Shown piece by piece: positions 1-9,158 of a stretch of DNA of 64,000 bases (position 1 is the first letter of the stretch; every line of letters starts with the position of its first letter). Location of the stretch: assembly GCA_039030395.1 (NCBI GenBank), contig JBCCEF010000023.1, positions 1 through 64,000 on the forward strand, read 5' to 3'. Below the pieces are notes generated by a model. The model was not told the origin of the DNA. It made no database searches and saw only the letters and a program-made list of their open reading frames with translations. The DNA is from Acidobacteriota bacterium (lineage in GTDB: Bacteria; Acidobacteriota; Thermoanaerobaculia; Multivoradales; JBCCEF01). A program made the position numbers and the translations under genes.

Positions 1-3000
1 ATCTTCCGCCGCCAACACCCGGCCGCCAACCGGTTCGACCAGGGTTTCGACTTTCTCCCGGTCGAAGCCGCCGGAGGCGATGGTGGTGGGGTCGTCGCCG
101 GCCAACAGCACCGTGTAGAGCGGGATGCCGCTCTTCTCCACCACCCGCCGGCAAACGTCGAAGCCCACCCGCTCGTCACGGCCGACGCCGTCCGTCAGCA
201 CCACCACCGCCCGGCGACCGGCGATGGACTGCATCTGGAGCAGGGTGTAGACGAGGGCGTCGCACAGGGCGGAGCGGCCGCCGGCCTGCAGTCCGGCGAC
301 GGCGGCATAAAGCTCCTGGCGATCGTCGGTCAAGGTCTGCACGATCTGCGGCTTCTCCGAGAACTCGACCACCATCGCTCGGTCCTCGCCGCGCAGGGCG
401 ATGGAGAGAAAGTCGATGGCGGCGGTTTTCACGTCGCGCATCGCCGGGAACATGCTGGCGGAGGTGTCGAGCAGCAGGGCCAGGCTGATCGGCACGTCGC
501 TGCCTTGGCGAAAGTCCGCGATCTCCTGCTCGACTTCGTCCTCGTAGACGTCGAACTCCGACCGTTCGAGGCCGCGCACCGGACGCGACCCCTCGTCCGC
601 CACCACCGTGTAGAGCTCCACCAGCTTGACGTCCACCTGCTCCGACAGGCCGTCGCCGTTGAGCAGCAGAACGTCCTCCGCTCGCTGGCCGTCGGAGAGG
701 TGGGCAACCACCTGGAGATAGCCCACCGGCGAGTCCGGCGGCACCCGCAGGCGCTGGCGGAAAGGCGGCTCGAAGAGGGTGGCGATGGACTGGTCGTTCC
801 AGCGGATCTCGACTCGCTCGATCTCGGCGCCGGTCGGCAGATCGACTTCCGCCTCGACGTCCACCGGTCCGACCTGGCGGGTATCGCGCGGTTCGATGAT
901 GTCCACCTTGAGGGTGCCCACCCCCTGGTTGACCAGAATGCGATCCCGGCCCACCTCGGCGCCGGACCCGTCGAAGGCCACCGCCAGCACCTCGCGGGGT
1001 TGCGGCAGCGATCCGAAGTCGATGCGCGCCTCGAAGGGCGAGCGACGGCGCGACTCCACCTTGCGCCCGTCCAAGAGAAAGTCCACCCGCTCGACCTCGG
1101 CGCCCGAGACCAGCGCTTCGAGCCGCTCCCGACCCTGCACCACCGCGGCGCTCGGCGGCAACAGCACGATGGCCTTGCGGTCCGGCAGCAGATCGAGGGG
1201 CACCGTGCCTTCGGCGCCGGCCAGAGTCTCCGTCGCACCACCAACGTCGCCGGTCGCGCCGCCGGATCGCCGGCCGGCCACCTCCGTCAAAGTCGGCAAG
1301 TCACCGGTGACCCGCGCCGCCAGGGCGCCGCCCCAGGTACCCGTGCCGAGTTCTTCGAACACCACCGCCACTTTCTCCGTTGCCGGCGGCAGGGCGAGGG
1401 ACGAGCTGAAAGTCCACAGATCGAGGTTCTGCAGGTCCTGCGGCGGCAGTTCCTGATGATGGACGAAGGGCACGCCCTGCGAGAAGGAGGCCGCCAGGGT
1501 CACCCTCACGGCGGCACCGGAAAGATTGCTCGCTCCCTGCTTGAGGGCTTCCAGGTCCACCCGCGCCTGGAGCTTGCTCGGTACCGGATCCTTCTTGGAG
1601 TCGTCCGCACCCGTCGACTCCGGTGTCGCCACCGCCGCCTCCACCGGCAAATCGCCGCGCTCCACCCCGCCGGCCAGCAGCCGCCGGGCGCGTGACGAGG
1701 CGAGCCCTTCCGGCGAGGACGAGCCGGACCACCTCGGCGCCTGCACCTTGAGGCCCGGGCGCAGGGCCCGCACCTCCACCGGGTGGAGCTTGCCGTCCGC
1801 TCGGCGGGAGACCTGGTAGGTGAGGCGCACCCGGCTCTCCAACCGCTGGAGCGCCTGCGGCAGTTTCTTGATGCCGGTGAGGGTCTCGCCGCCCGTGGCG
1901 TCGGCCATCTGGCGCATCGGATCGAGGGGTCGGTAGACCAGGGAACTCGCCATCGGGGCCGTGACCTCGGTACTCGCCCGTAGATCGAGGTCCCCAGAAC
2001 GACCCCGGCCGGACATTTCAGCCGACATCGAGCCGCCGGAATTGAGCGCCCCGAGAGCCAGATTGACGCTGGTCCAGCCGCGAGCAGCGAGAAACTGCGC
2101 AAGATCGCGAAGTTTCGGGGCGGAGCTTGAACTCCCCATATCCACATTCAGCCACACGGTATTGGAGCCCCCCAACCGATCGTTTTGGAAGCTCGCGTCG
2201 ATGTTAGACGAGTAGAACTCCCGCGGATCCAGGTCATAGCCGTCGTTGACCAGCATCAGAGCTCGCGGCCCTTCTTCCAAGAAGTCCGCCGCCCAGGACA
2301 GCAACACATCGTGCTGACGGCGCAGCATCAACTCCTCCTCCTGAATCAGCCCCCTCACCAATGTCGAACTGACGGAGGTGAGACCGCCGAACTGAACCTG
2401 ATGGAGAAACTGCTTGCGGTGGCGCCGCAGCTCATCGCGGCCGGATAGCTCCCGCGAGAGGCGCTCCAGGGTCTGCTCCACCAGCCGGGCACTGCGGGTT
2501 GGAGCCAGGACTTCCTCGGTACGGGAGTTGGCAACGATCACCTGCACCGGACCCAGTTCCGTGAGTTGGCCGGCCTGCGCCGCCAGCGCACCGGCGGCCC
2601 GCCGGATGGAACGCGAACTCGACAACACCTGGTCGAAATAGACCACCGTCTGCCAGTTCCAGTTCGGGTCCGCCGCGGCCGGCGGGCGCTCGGACCGGGT
2701 TTCGGCCGTCGTCGCCGATTTCACCGACTTCGCTGGCCGGGACCGGAAGGGATCCACCCCGATCACCCGCTGCACCTCGCCGTCTTCGATCACCTCGAAG
2801 TCGGCCGGCGTCAGGTCCGTCGGCACCGCCCCGGAGCGGTCCGTCACGGAGATCACGAGATCCACGGCGGTGACCTGCGCCCGGCCGGAGAAGCGCTCCA
2901 GGGTACGGCCGTCCTGGGCCGCCGCTGGAATGGCGGCGACCAGCAGAAGGCAGAGGACGACGGCGAGCAGCCGTCTCTTGGAATCTGAGGGGAGGTTTCG

Positions 3001-3030
3001 GAAATCGGAAGGACGGGGAACGTTATGCAT
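1..3030 (-). CDS. VWFA-related secreted protein, 3' end outside window
   Basis: The frame opens at an ATG with GAGGAGG about 8 bases upstream and stays open for 1010 codons to the window edge, so the C-terminus is missing. A hydrophobic stretch at about residues 19-38 ending AAAQD looks like a Sec signal peptide. It is followed by 'AQVTAVDLVISVTD' and 'LTPADFEVIEDG', the usual lead-in of VWFA-related proteins of Acidobacteriota. A von Willebrand A domain comes late, with the metal-site motif DTSASM at nt 451-468 (residues 855-860) and later GRRAVVVLTDGVGR. It is a clear paralogue of the next gene on the same strand, 102 bases upstream of it. VWA domains generally bind proteins through a metal site; the partner here is unknown. 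A location beyond the inner membrane is inferred from the signal peptide. Confidence 0.88.
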   Translation of the reverse strand, partial: MHNVPRPSDFRNLPSDSKRRLLAVVLCLLLVAAIPAAAQDGRTLERFSGRAQVTAVDLVISVTDRSGAVPTDLTPADFEVIEDGEVQRVIGVDPFRSRPAKSVKSATTAETRSERPPAAADPNWNWQTVVYFDQVLSSSRSIRRAAGALAAQAGQLTELGPVQVIVANSRTEEVLAPTRSARLVEQTLERLSRELSGRDELRRHRKQFLHQVQFGGLTSVSSTLVRGLIQEEELMLRRQHDVLLSWAADFLEEGPRALMLVNDGYDLDPREFYSSNIDASFQNDRLGGSNTVWLNVDMGSSSSAPKLRDLAQFLAARGWTSVNLALGALNSGGSMSAEMSGRGRSGDLDLRASTEVTAPMASSLVYRPLDPMRQMADATGGETLTGIKKLPQALQRLESRVRLTYQVSRRADGKLHPVEVRALRPGLKVQAPRWSGSSSPEGLASSRARRLLAGGVERGDLPVEAAVATPESTGADDSKKDPVPSKLQARVDLEALKQGASNLSGAAVRVTLAASFSQGVPFVHHQELPPQDLQNLDLWTFSSSLALPPATEKVAVVFEELGTGTWGGALAARVTGDLPTLTEVAGRRSGGATGDVGGATETLAGAEGTVPLDLLPDRKAIVLLPPSAAVVQGRERLEALVSGAEVERVDFLLDGRKVESRRRSPFEARIDFGSLPQPREVLAVAFDGSGAEVGRDRILVNQGVGTLKVDIIEPRDTRQVGPVDVEAEVDLPTGAEIERVEIRWNDQSIATLFEPPFRQRLRVPPDSPVGYLQVVAHLSDGQRAEDVLLLNGDGLSEQVDVKLVELYTVVADEGSRPVRGLERSEFDVYEDEVEQEIADFRQGSDVPISLALLLDTSASMFPAMRDVKTAAIDFLSIALRGEDRAMVVEFSEKPQIVQTLTDDRQELYAAVAGLQAGGRSALCDALVYTLLQMQSIAGRRAVVVLTDGVGRDERVGFDVCRRVVEKSGIPLYTVLLAGDDPTTIASGGFDREKVETLVEPVGGRVLAAED

Positions 3031-3132
3031 GGATGACCTCCTCGGAAGAGTTCCCTACTTGTCGATCTTCGCTTCCTTACATCTTACTGCGTCGGTATTC
3101 CTTGACTCATAGCTCGAGTTCATGGCCCGATC

Positions 3133-6100
3133 TCATGGGTAGTAACCGGAACGGGTGCGGGCCTGGTGGCCTGGGCGCTCCACCTCGATGTGGACCACCC
3201 GCCAGTCGTCTTCCTCGGCAAAGGGCGGCGCATAGGTGACCAATACCTGGCTGCGCAGTTCGTCGATCAGCGAGCGATAGATCCCGCCCAGGTCCGACGG
3301 CTCCTCCGCCCGCCAAACCCGGCCGCCGACGGACTCGGCGATGCGCCCGAGGCGCTCCATCGAGGTGCCTTCCCGCTCCGCCGTGGGATCGTCGCCGGCC
3401 AGCAGAATGCCGTAGACGGGAATGCCGTTGCGCTGCACGAAGCGCAAGCAGGTGGTGAAGTTCACCCGCTCGTTGCGGCCCACCCCATCGGACAGCACCA
3501 CCAGTGCCCGGCGGCCATCGACCTCCTGCATCTGCACCAGAGAATAGACCAGGGCATCGCACAGCGCCGAGGTGCCGCCGGGGGTGAGCTGGGAAACCGC
3601 CCCGACCAGCGCCCGGCGGTCGCCGGTCAACTCCTGGGCCATGCGCGGAGCCTCCTTGAAGTCCACCACGAAGGCCCGGTCCTCTTCTTTCAAAGCGAGC
3701 AGGAGAAAGTCGATGGCGGCCCGCTGCACTTCGCCCATGGACGGGGTCATGCTGGCCGAGGTGTCGAGCAGCAGCCCGAGCTTCAAGGGCATCTCCACCC
3801 CCGGCCGGAAACCGTTGATCTCCTGCGGCGCGCCGTTCTCGAACACCGCCAGCTCGTCCGCCGCAACGTCCTGCACCGGCCGACCGGCTTCGCCGGTGAC
3901 CACCGTAAAGAGTTCCACCAACTGCACTTCGACCCGCTCTTCGGCCCCCTCGCCGTTCAGAAACACCACGTCTTCCACCCGCGACCCCGCACGGTCGTAG
4001 GCCACCGCTGTGAGATACCCGGCGGGGGCTTCGGCGGGGATCTCGAAACGCTGGCGGAAGGGCGCCTCGTAGAGGGTCGCCGTGCGCTCTCCGCTCCAGA
4101 AGAGCTCCACCCGGTCCAGTTCGCCGTCCGCCGGCAGGGTGACCTCCGCTTCCACATCCACCCAGCCGGTCCGTCGCCCGCTGCGCGGCTCGATCAGGCG
4201 GATGCCGAAGCGCCCGACTCCGCTGTTCACCTGGCGGGCATCGCGGCCGAGTTCGACGCCACCCTCACCGTAGGCCACCACCTCGATACGGCGCGGTTCC
4301 GGCAGCCGACCGAAGTCCACCCGCGCCTCCCAGGGCGGATCGTCACGGCTGGCAACGCGCTCGCCGTCGAGATGGAAGTCCACTCGGCGTACCGCCGGGT
4401 TGGCCACCGCCGCCTCCACCCGCTCCTTGCCGATCACCACGTCGCCGCCGGGCGGCAGCAGAAAAATCCCCCGGCGGCCGGGCAGCAGATCGTCCGGGAT
4501 GGAATCGTCCTCCGGCGCGGCGGCGCGCTCCTCCTCGACCCGCGCCGCCAGCACGCCGCCCCAGGCGCCGGTGGTCAGTTCTTCGAACACCACCGCCACC
4601 TTGTCCGCCTCCGCCGGCAGCGAAAGCGGCGTGCCGTAGGTCCACACGTCGAGACCGGCCAAGCTGCGCCCGGTGACGAGGTCGTGGTGCACGAACGACG
4701 GATCATCAGGAAAGGACACGCCGAAGGTGACCCGCAGCGGCGTGTCACCGGCCGCCGCCAGGGCCTCGCGGATCGGCTCCAGATCGACCCGGGCCTGTAG
4801 GCGCCCCTTCCGGCGCCCGGCCTCGTCCGCCTGCCGCTGGAGGGCCACCGCCGCCGTCAAGGGCAGGCCGCCGCGCTCGCCGTCGCCGCGCAGGAGGCCG
4901 CGCGTCCGGGCTGCCGAGAGCACCTCCGGTGCCGGCGAGCCGGACCACTTGGGGGCTTTGATCTTCAAGCCTTCGCGGCGCGGCCGGACCTCGATGCGAT
5001 GCAGTTCGCCGTCCGGCGTGCGGCCGACCTGGTAGGTCAAGCGCACCCGCTCGCCCAGGCGTTCGAGGGAGCCGGGGATCTTGCCGGCGCCGGTCAGCAC
5101 CTCGCCGCCGGTTTCGCGGGCCAGCCGATCGATCGGTCCCAGGGGCCGCAGCACCAACGAACCGGGCAAGGAGCTGATGGTGTCGTTGCGGCCGGCGACC
5201 AAGTCGCCGACCCGGCCCTTGCCGGAAATCTCCGCCGCCATCGTGGCGCCGCTCTCGAGGCCGCCGAGCATCACCCCGAGGGTGACCCAACCGGACGCCG
5301 AAAGCTGTTGTGCCAACTCTTCGTTGCCCGGCGCGACGGGAAGGTTCTGGAGGTCGGCATTGATCTCTCCGAAAAGAGTGGATCCGGGAGAGATGCCGCT
5401 CAAATAGAACTCGGCGGGATCGAGGTCGTAGCCGTCGTTGACCATCACCAGGGCGCGGGCACCGACCGCCGAATAGCTGCTCAACCAAGCCATCATGGCG
5501 TCGTGCTGACCGCGCAGCAGGCCCACTTCCTCGGGAATGGTCGAGCGGACGAGGCGCCGCCGGGAGAGATTCGAACCATCCCGGATGGTGGGTCCGCCAC
5601 CGCGCCCCCCTACCCGCCGGCCGGCCTGCCCGGTGGTCGCTCCGCCGGTGTCCGCAAAGGGATCGGTAGCGACCGTCGGCACCCCGGTGCCGTCAATCTC
5701 GCCTTTCACCTGGAGGGCGGAGAGGTACTGCCGCCGCAGGTGCCGCAGAGCATCGCGGCCGGTGGTTTCCCGCGCCAGGCGGGAAAGGGTCTGCTCGATC
5801 AAACGGGCGCTGCGGGTGGGAGGCAGGACCTCCTGCGGCCGCGGGCTCGCCACTACCACTTCGACGGTGCCGAGGTCCGCCAAGCGGCCGGCCTGGGCCG
5901 CCAGGGCCTCACAGGTGCGGCGGATCGAGCGCGAACTCGACAGCACCTGATCGATGTAGACCACGATCCTCCAGGTCCAGGCGTTCTCGGCGCCGGGTTC
6001 CTCGTTCGAGGACTTGCGGGAAGAGGTTCTGGCGGCGGTGCCTTGGCCGGCGGTGCGGCGCGGCCCAAACACCTCCACTCCCACCACCGGCCGCGCTGCG

Positions 6101-6348
6101 CCGTCTTCGAGCACCTCGAAATCCTGCGGGCGGAGATCGTCCGGCACCTCACCATCGGGACCGCGTACTTCCAGCAGAAGGTCGACGGCGGTGACCTGGG
6201 CGGTGCCGGTGAAGGTCTCCTTCTTCTGCGGAGTGTCCCCCGGGTCGGGCGACTGGGCGAAGAGCGATGGCACGACGAAGAGCACCCCGAGGCCGACCGC
6301 CAGGAAGGTCGCCGGTAGGGAGAGGGGGCGCGAGCAGGTGGAGGTCAT
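3133..6348 (-). CDS. VWFA-related secreted protein (paralogue of the preceding gene)
   Basis: 1071 residues. The ATG at 6348 is chosen because GGGAG lies 7 bases upstream; a TTG two codons earlier has no room for a ribosome site. Residues 1-32 form a signal peptide ending LFAQS. Near residue 58 is 'AQVTAVDLLLEV' and then 'LRPQDFEVLEDG', the VWFA-related lead-in. Around residue 130 is 'WRIVVYIDQVLSSSRS', a possible degenerate first A-like region. The C-terminal 210 residues are a VWA domain with DTSAS at 862-866 and 'GRRALVVLSDGVGRNERV'. The protein ends in a short beta-rich tail (RTRSGYYP). The same order, length and motifs as the neighbouring gene point to tandem duplication. The ligand is unknown. 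Confidence 0.9.
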   Translation of the reverse strand: MTSTCSRPLSLPATFLAVGLGVLFVVPSLFAQSPDPGDTPQKKETFTGTAQVTAVDLLLEVRGPDGEVPDDLRPQDFEVLEDGAARPVVGVEVFGPRRTAGQGTAARTSSRKSSNEEPGAENAWTWRIVVYIDQVLSSSRSIRRTCEALAAQAGRLADLGTVEVVVASPRPQEVLPPTRSARLIEQTLSRLARETTGRDALRHLRRQYLSALQVKGEIDGTGVPTVATDPFADTGGATTGQAGRRVGGRGGGPTIRDGSNLSRRRLVRSTIPEEVGLLRGQHDAMMAWLSSYSAVGARALVMVNDGYDLDPAEFYLSGISPGSTLFGEINADLQNLPVAPGNEELAQQLSASGWVTLGVMLGGLESGATMAAEISGKGRVGDLVAGRNDTISSLPGSLVLRPLGPIDRLARETGGEVLTGAGKIPGSLERLGERVRLTYQVGRTPDGELHRIEVRPRREGLKIKAPKWSGSPAPEVLSAARTRGLLRGDGERGGLPLTAAVALQRQADEAGRRKGRLQARVDLEPIREALAAAGDTPLRVTFGVSFPDDPSFVHHDLVTGRSLAGLDVWTYGTPLSLPAEADKVAVVFEELTTGAWGGVLAARVEEERAAAPEDDSIPDDLLPGRRGIFLLPPGGDVVIGKERVEAAVANPAVRRVDFHLDGERVASRDDPPWEARVDFGRLPEPRRIEVVAYGEGGVELGRDARQVNSGVGRFGIRLIEPRSGRRTGWVDVEAEVTLPADGELDRVELFWSGERTATLYEAPFRQRFEIPAEAPAGYLTAVAYDRAGSRVEDVVFLNGEGAEERVEVQLVELFTVVTGEAGRPVQDVAADELAVFENGAPQEINGFRPGVEMPLKLGLLLDTSASMTPSMGEVQRAAIDFLLLALKEEDRAFVVDFKEAPRMAQELTGDRRALVGAVSQLTPGGTSALCDALVYSLVQMQEVDGRRALVVLSDGVGRNERVNFTTCLRFVQRNGIPVYGILLAGDDPTAEREGTSMERLGRIAESVGGRVWRAEEPSDLGGIYRSLIDELRSQVLVTYAPPFAEEDDWRVVHIEVERPGHQARTRSGYYP

Positions 6349-6503
6349 CGACAAGCTCCCTTAGGGGTCGAACGGGCGAATCAGTTCGCGAGACGCCTCG
6401 CCAGTATAGCGTCCGCCCTTGTGGCCGTCGCGTATACTGTGGTGGTGAAGGTACTCAGCCCCATCCCCTCAGAATTCGCTGCCACCTAGAAGGGAGCTCC
6501 GTC

Positions 6504-8240
6504 ATGCCTCGTCCTTCAGTTCTCCGCATCACCCCCCTCCTTCTGATCCTGTTGGCGGCCTCGCTCCTCAGCGTCGCGGCCGTCGCCCAAGAAAATGTCC
6601 AGGAAGACGAGGTCGATCTCGAAACCATCGTCGACGAGATCCAGGTCGAAGTAGTCAACGTCGACGTGGTGGTGACCGACCGGCGAGGCAACCCGGTTTC
6701 GGGTCTGACGGCCGAAGATTTCGTGCTCTATGAAGACGGCAAGGAGCAGGAGATCACCAACTTCTACGCCTTCAACGACGGCCGAGCGCGGCGCGAAGCG
6801 ACGAGCGAGGAGACGGAGTGGGTAGATCCCAAGAAGCGCCGCCGCATGGCGATTCTGTTCGACACCAACTCGCTCGAAAAGCGCCCGCGGGACAAGGCGA
6901 TCGAAGGTCTGGAGCGCTTCATTCTCGAACAGTTCGACGGCACCTACGAGTGGGCCGTCATCGCCCATAGCGACCGGATCCAGCACCTGCAGCCGTTTAC
7001 CAGCAACAAGTCCACGGTGCTCGCCGCCCTGTCGCAGATCCGCGATCTGCCGGTGCCGGTGCGCCGGCCCCACGCCGGCGACCGCAACGTCAGCGAGGAT
7101 CCGCTGGTGGTCAGCCGGGCGCCGGGCCTCGGCCAGTTCTCCGCCGGCGACACCAACTCCGGCGCCGGCCCGCGGCAGATCACCTTCCAGGAGTTCGAGC
7201 AGCGGGATCGCATGTTCACCTCGCTGCAGCGCTTCGACCGCACCACCACCGCCCTGGTGCAAACCATGCGCGCCTACTCCGGCCTTCCCGGCCGCAAGTC
7301 TCTGGTGCTCATCTCCGGCGGCCTCGAGTCGTTGCCCGGGCCGGCGCAGCTCTTCGGTCAGGGCACCCCCGGCACCAACAAGCGCAACGATCCGTTGATC
7401 AACGCCGTCCACGCCGAACTGCAGCAGCGCTACGAGGTGATCATCAAGACCGCCAACGCCGCCGGCTTCGCCATCTACCCGATCTCCAGCTTCGCCGGAC
7501 TGGCCGCCAAGGCACCGTACCTCGACGTCGAGCGCACGCCGCAGATCTCTTTCACCGGCGGCTTCGAATCGCTGCCGCCGGAGATCGATGCGGAGTCGGC
7601 GCCCAAGATCATGGCCGAGGGCACCGGCGGCAAATTCTTCTCCACCACTCGCTACTACAACTCCTTCGACAACATCGACGAGTTGACCGCCAACGCCTAC
7701 GTGCTCGGCTTCCAGACCCGCCGCAACCCGGATCGCAAGTACCACAAGCTGCGGGTCAAGACGAACCGCAAGGGCCTGCGGGTGACCAACCGCGAAGGCT
7801 ACCTGCACATCAGCCGGCAAGACCGCCTGGTCAACGAGCTGACCACCCCGCTCACCTTCCCGAAGGATCGCGGCGACTTCCCGATCGCCGTCGAGATCAT
7901 GCCGCCGGAGAAAGTCACCGCCAAGAAGGTCACTCTAACGGTGGCCGGCGTCATCCCGCTGGAGGACGTGACGCTGGTGCCCTACGGCGATGAGATGGTC
8001 GGAAGGGTATACCTCTACCTCGCCGTGTATGACGAGGAGGGCGAACTGGTTAACCTCTACCGCGAACGCCAGGACCTGCGCCTGCCGGCGGACAAGATCG
8101 CCGACGCCGACGACAACGCCCCGGCCCGCTTCGGCCTGACCGTCAAGGACTTGAAGCGCGGAAATTATACCTTCACGCTGACTCTGCTCGATGAGATCAG
8201 CGACCGCTTCGGGACGGGTCTACAGCCCGTTCAGCTTTGA
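6504..8240 (+). CDS. VWFA-related domain secreted protein
   Basis: 578 residues, divergent from the two VWA paralogues. The frame is open further upstream, but the ATG at 6504 has AGAAGGGAG at the right distance and begins a clean signal peptide (LLLILLAASLLSVAAVAQE). After an acidic stretch comes 'VNVDVVVTDRRGNPV' and 'LTAEDFVLYEDGKEQEI', the hallmark of the VWFA-related family of Acidobacteriota. The A domain begins at 'RRRMAILFDTNS' and includes 'GRKSLVLISGGLES'. The last 140 residues look like a beta domain. At about one third of the length, two G/S/P-rich loops are inserted in the A domain. It probably acts outside the cytoplasm; the ligand is unknown. Three family members lying together suggests a shared process. 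Confidence 0.9.
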   Translation: MPRPSVLRITPLLLILLAASLLSVAAVAQENVQEDEVDLETIVDEIQVEVVNVDVVVTDRRGNPVSGLTAEDFVLYEDGKEQEITNFYAFNDGRARREATSEETEWVDPKKRRRMAILFDTNSLEKRPRDKAIEGLERFILEQFDGTYEWAVIAHSDRIQHLQPFTSNKSTVLAALSQIRDLPVPVRRPHAGDRNVSEDPLVVSRAPGLGQFSAGDTNSGAGPRQITFQEFEQRDRMFTSLQRFDRTTTALVQTMRAYSGLPGRKSLVLISGGLESLPGPAQLFGQGTPGTNKRNDPLINAVHAELQQRYEVIIKTANAAGFAIYPISSFAGLAAKAPYLDVERTPQISFTGGFESLPPEIDAESAPKIMAEGTGGKFFSTTRYYNSFDNIDELTANAYVLGFQTRRNPDRKYHKLRVKTNRKGLRVTNREGYLHISRQDRLVNELTTPLTFPKDRGDFPIAVEIMPPEKVTAKKVTLTVAGVIPLEDVTLVPYGDEMVGRVYLYLAVYDEEGELVNLYRERQDLRLPADKIADADDNAPARFGLTVKDLKRGNYTFTLTLLDEISDRFGTGLQPVQL

Positions 8241-8243
8241 GCA

Positions 8244-8369
8244 GGGGGGCTCGCGCCCCCCTCGCCGCCAAGAAGTGTCATTCTTGGCGGCACACCCCCA
8301 TCTTCGGCGGCTCACGCCGCCGCCTCGCCCTTCGGGCTCGGTAGCGATCTGCTGGAGTAGCAGATCGCT
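8244..8369. repeat. array of five consecutive hairpins
   Basis: Directly after the VWFA gene stop there are five perfect stems in 126 bases: GGGGGGC/GCCCCCC (8244-8261), an 11-bp stem GCCGCCAAGAA/TTCTTGGCGGC (8264-8291), GGCGGC/GCCGCC (8306-8321), GCCC-TTC-GGGC (8327-8337) and an 11-bp stem AGCGATCTGCT/AGCAGATCGCT (8343-8369). The middle part is nearly repeated at 41086-41120. No T-run follows, so this is not a simple Rho-independent terminator, though it may act as one or protect mRNA ends. It sits between convergent genes. Confidence 0.8.
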
Positions 8370-8418
8370 CTCTGCTTTGCAGGTTCGGTAAAGAACGCAT
8401 TAGGCTCCCGCTCGTTCT

Positions 8419-8967
8419 CTAGAACAAAATTTCTTGGCGCTCCGAGGGCGCCGGGTAGGTGAGCCGGACGCCGTCCTCCACGACGGCGTCCGGGTGGAGC
8501 TCGTGGTCCACGTCCTGGCCCGGGCCAAGGCGATGGCTTACCCGCCAACCCCGCACCACCAACGCATCGGCGATCAGCCGCCGGTGGCAGCGCCAGTACA
8601 CCGCTTCGGAACACATCACCGCCGTCCAGCGCTGCCGGCCCAGTTCCTCCAGGTGGGCCAACGCCGTCTGAAATTCCGGGCCCAACATATAGTCGGCGTA
8701 GGCCCTAAAGCTCAGGTTCCTCCAGGCGGTGTTCGGGCTGTCGGCGTGTCCCCGCCGACGGCCGCCCAAGTCCGGCAGGTGCTCGTAGTCGATACCGGCG
8801 TCCGCCAGGGTGGCGGCGAGGGCCTCGCGGCCGAAGTGCGGGTGTCGCTTCGAGCCGGGGAATCGCCGCACGTCCACCAATCGCTCGATGGCGGGTTCCG
8901 CCGCGAGCAGCGCCAGAAACTCTTCCGCGTCTTTGTTCGAGTGCCCGAGGGTGAACAGGCGTTCCAT
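8419..8967 (-). CDS. DUF488 family protein
   Basis: 182 residues, normal for the family. The start 'MERLFTLGHSN' followed by 'LVDVRRFPGSKRHPHF' and 'YEHLPDLGGRR' is the standard DUF488 signature, and a second conserved block 'AVMCSEAVYWRCHRRLIADAL' holds the Cys and CHRR residues typical of the family. The protein is predicted to be cytoplasmic. The biochemical role of DUF488 proteins is not established. The ATG at 8967 has no clear ribosome-binding site, but the N-terminus matches the family start. It is convergent with the VWFA gene across the hairpin array. Confidence 0.9.
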   Translation of the reverse strand: MERLFTLGHSNKDAEEFLALLAAEPAIERLVDVRRFPGSKRHPHFGREALAATLADAGIDYEHLPDLGGRRRGHADSPNTAWRNLSFRAYADYMLGPEFQTALAHLEELGRQRWTAVMCSEAVYWRCHRRLIADALVVRGWRVSHRLGPGQDVDHELHPDAVVEDGVRLTYPAPSERQEILF

Positions 8968-9158
8968 CGCGCCAGTCTATCGATCCAGCGCGGTGATGCC
9001 GCTAGCCTAGGTCGGCGCTCCTCCCACCGGCACCTCGAGCAATGAATATGTAGTTGGCGAATTTAGTGTCTCTTGTTGGATACGTAGATCTTTCTCGCTG
9101 TACTAAGTGAGGCGGCGTTCGCCTCGTATGGCACCGTCCACCGAAGCCTGGAGGATCT

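Noticed and set aside
505-1695. A 396-codon plus-strand frame
   Set aside because: Shadow of the minus-strand VWFA gene; His/Arg-rich and without start site or family.
6516-7820. A 434-codon minus-strand frame
   Set aside because: Antisense to the well-supported VWFA gene at 6504.
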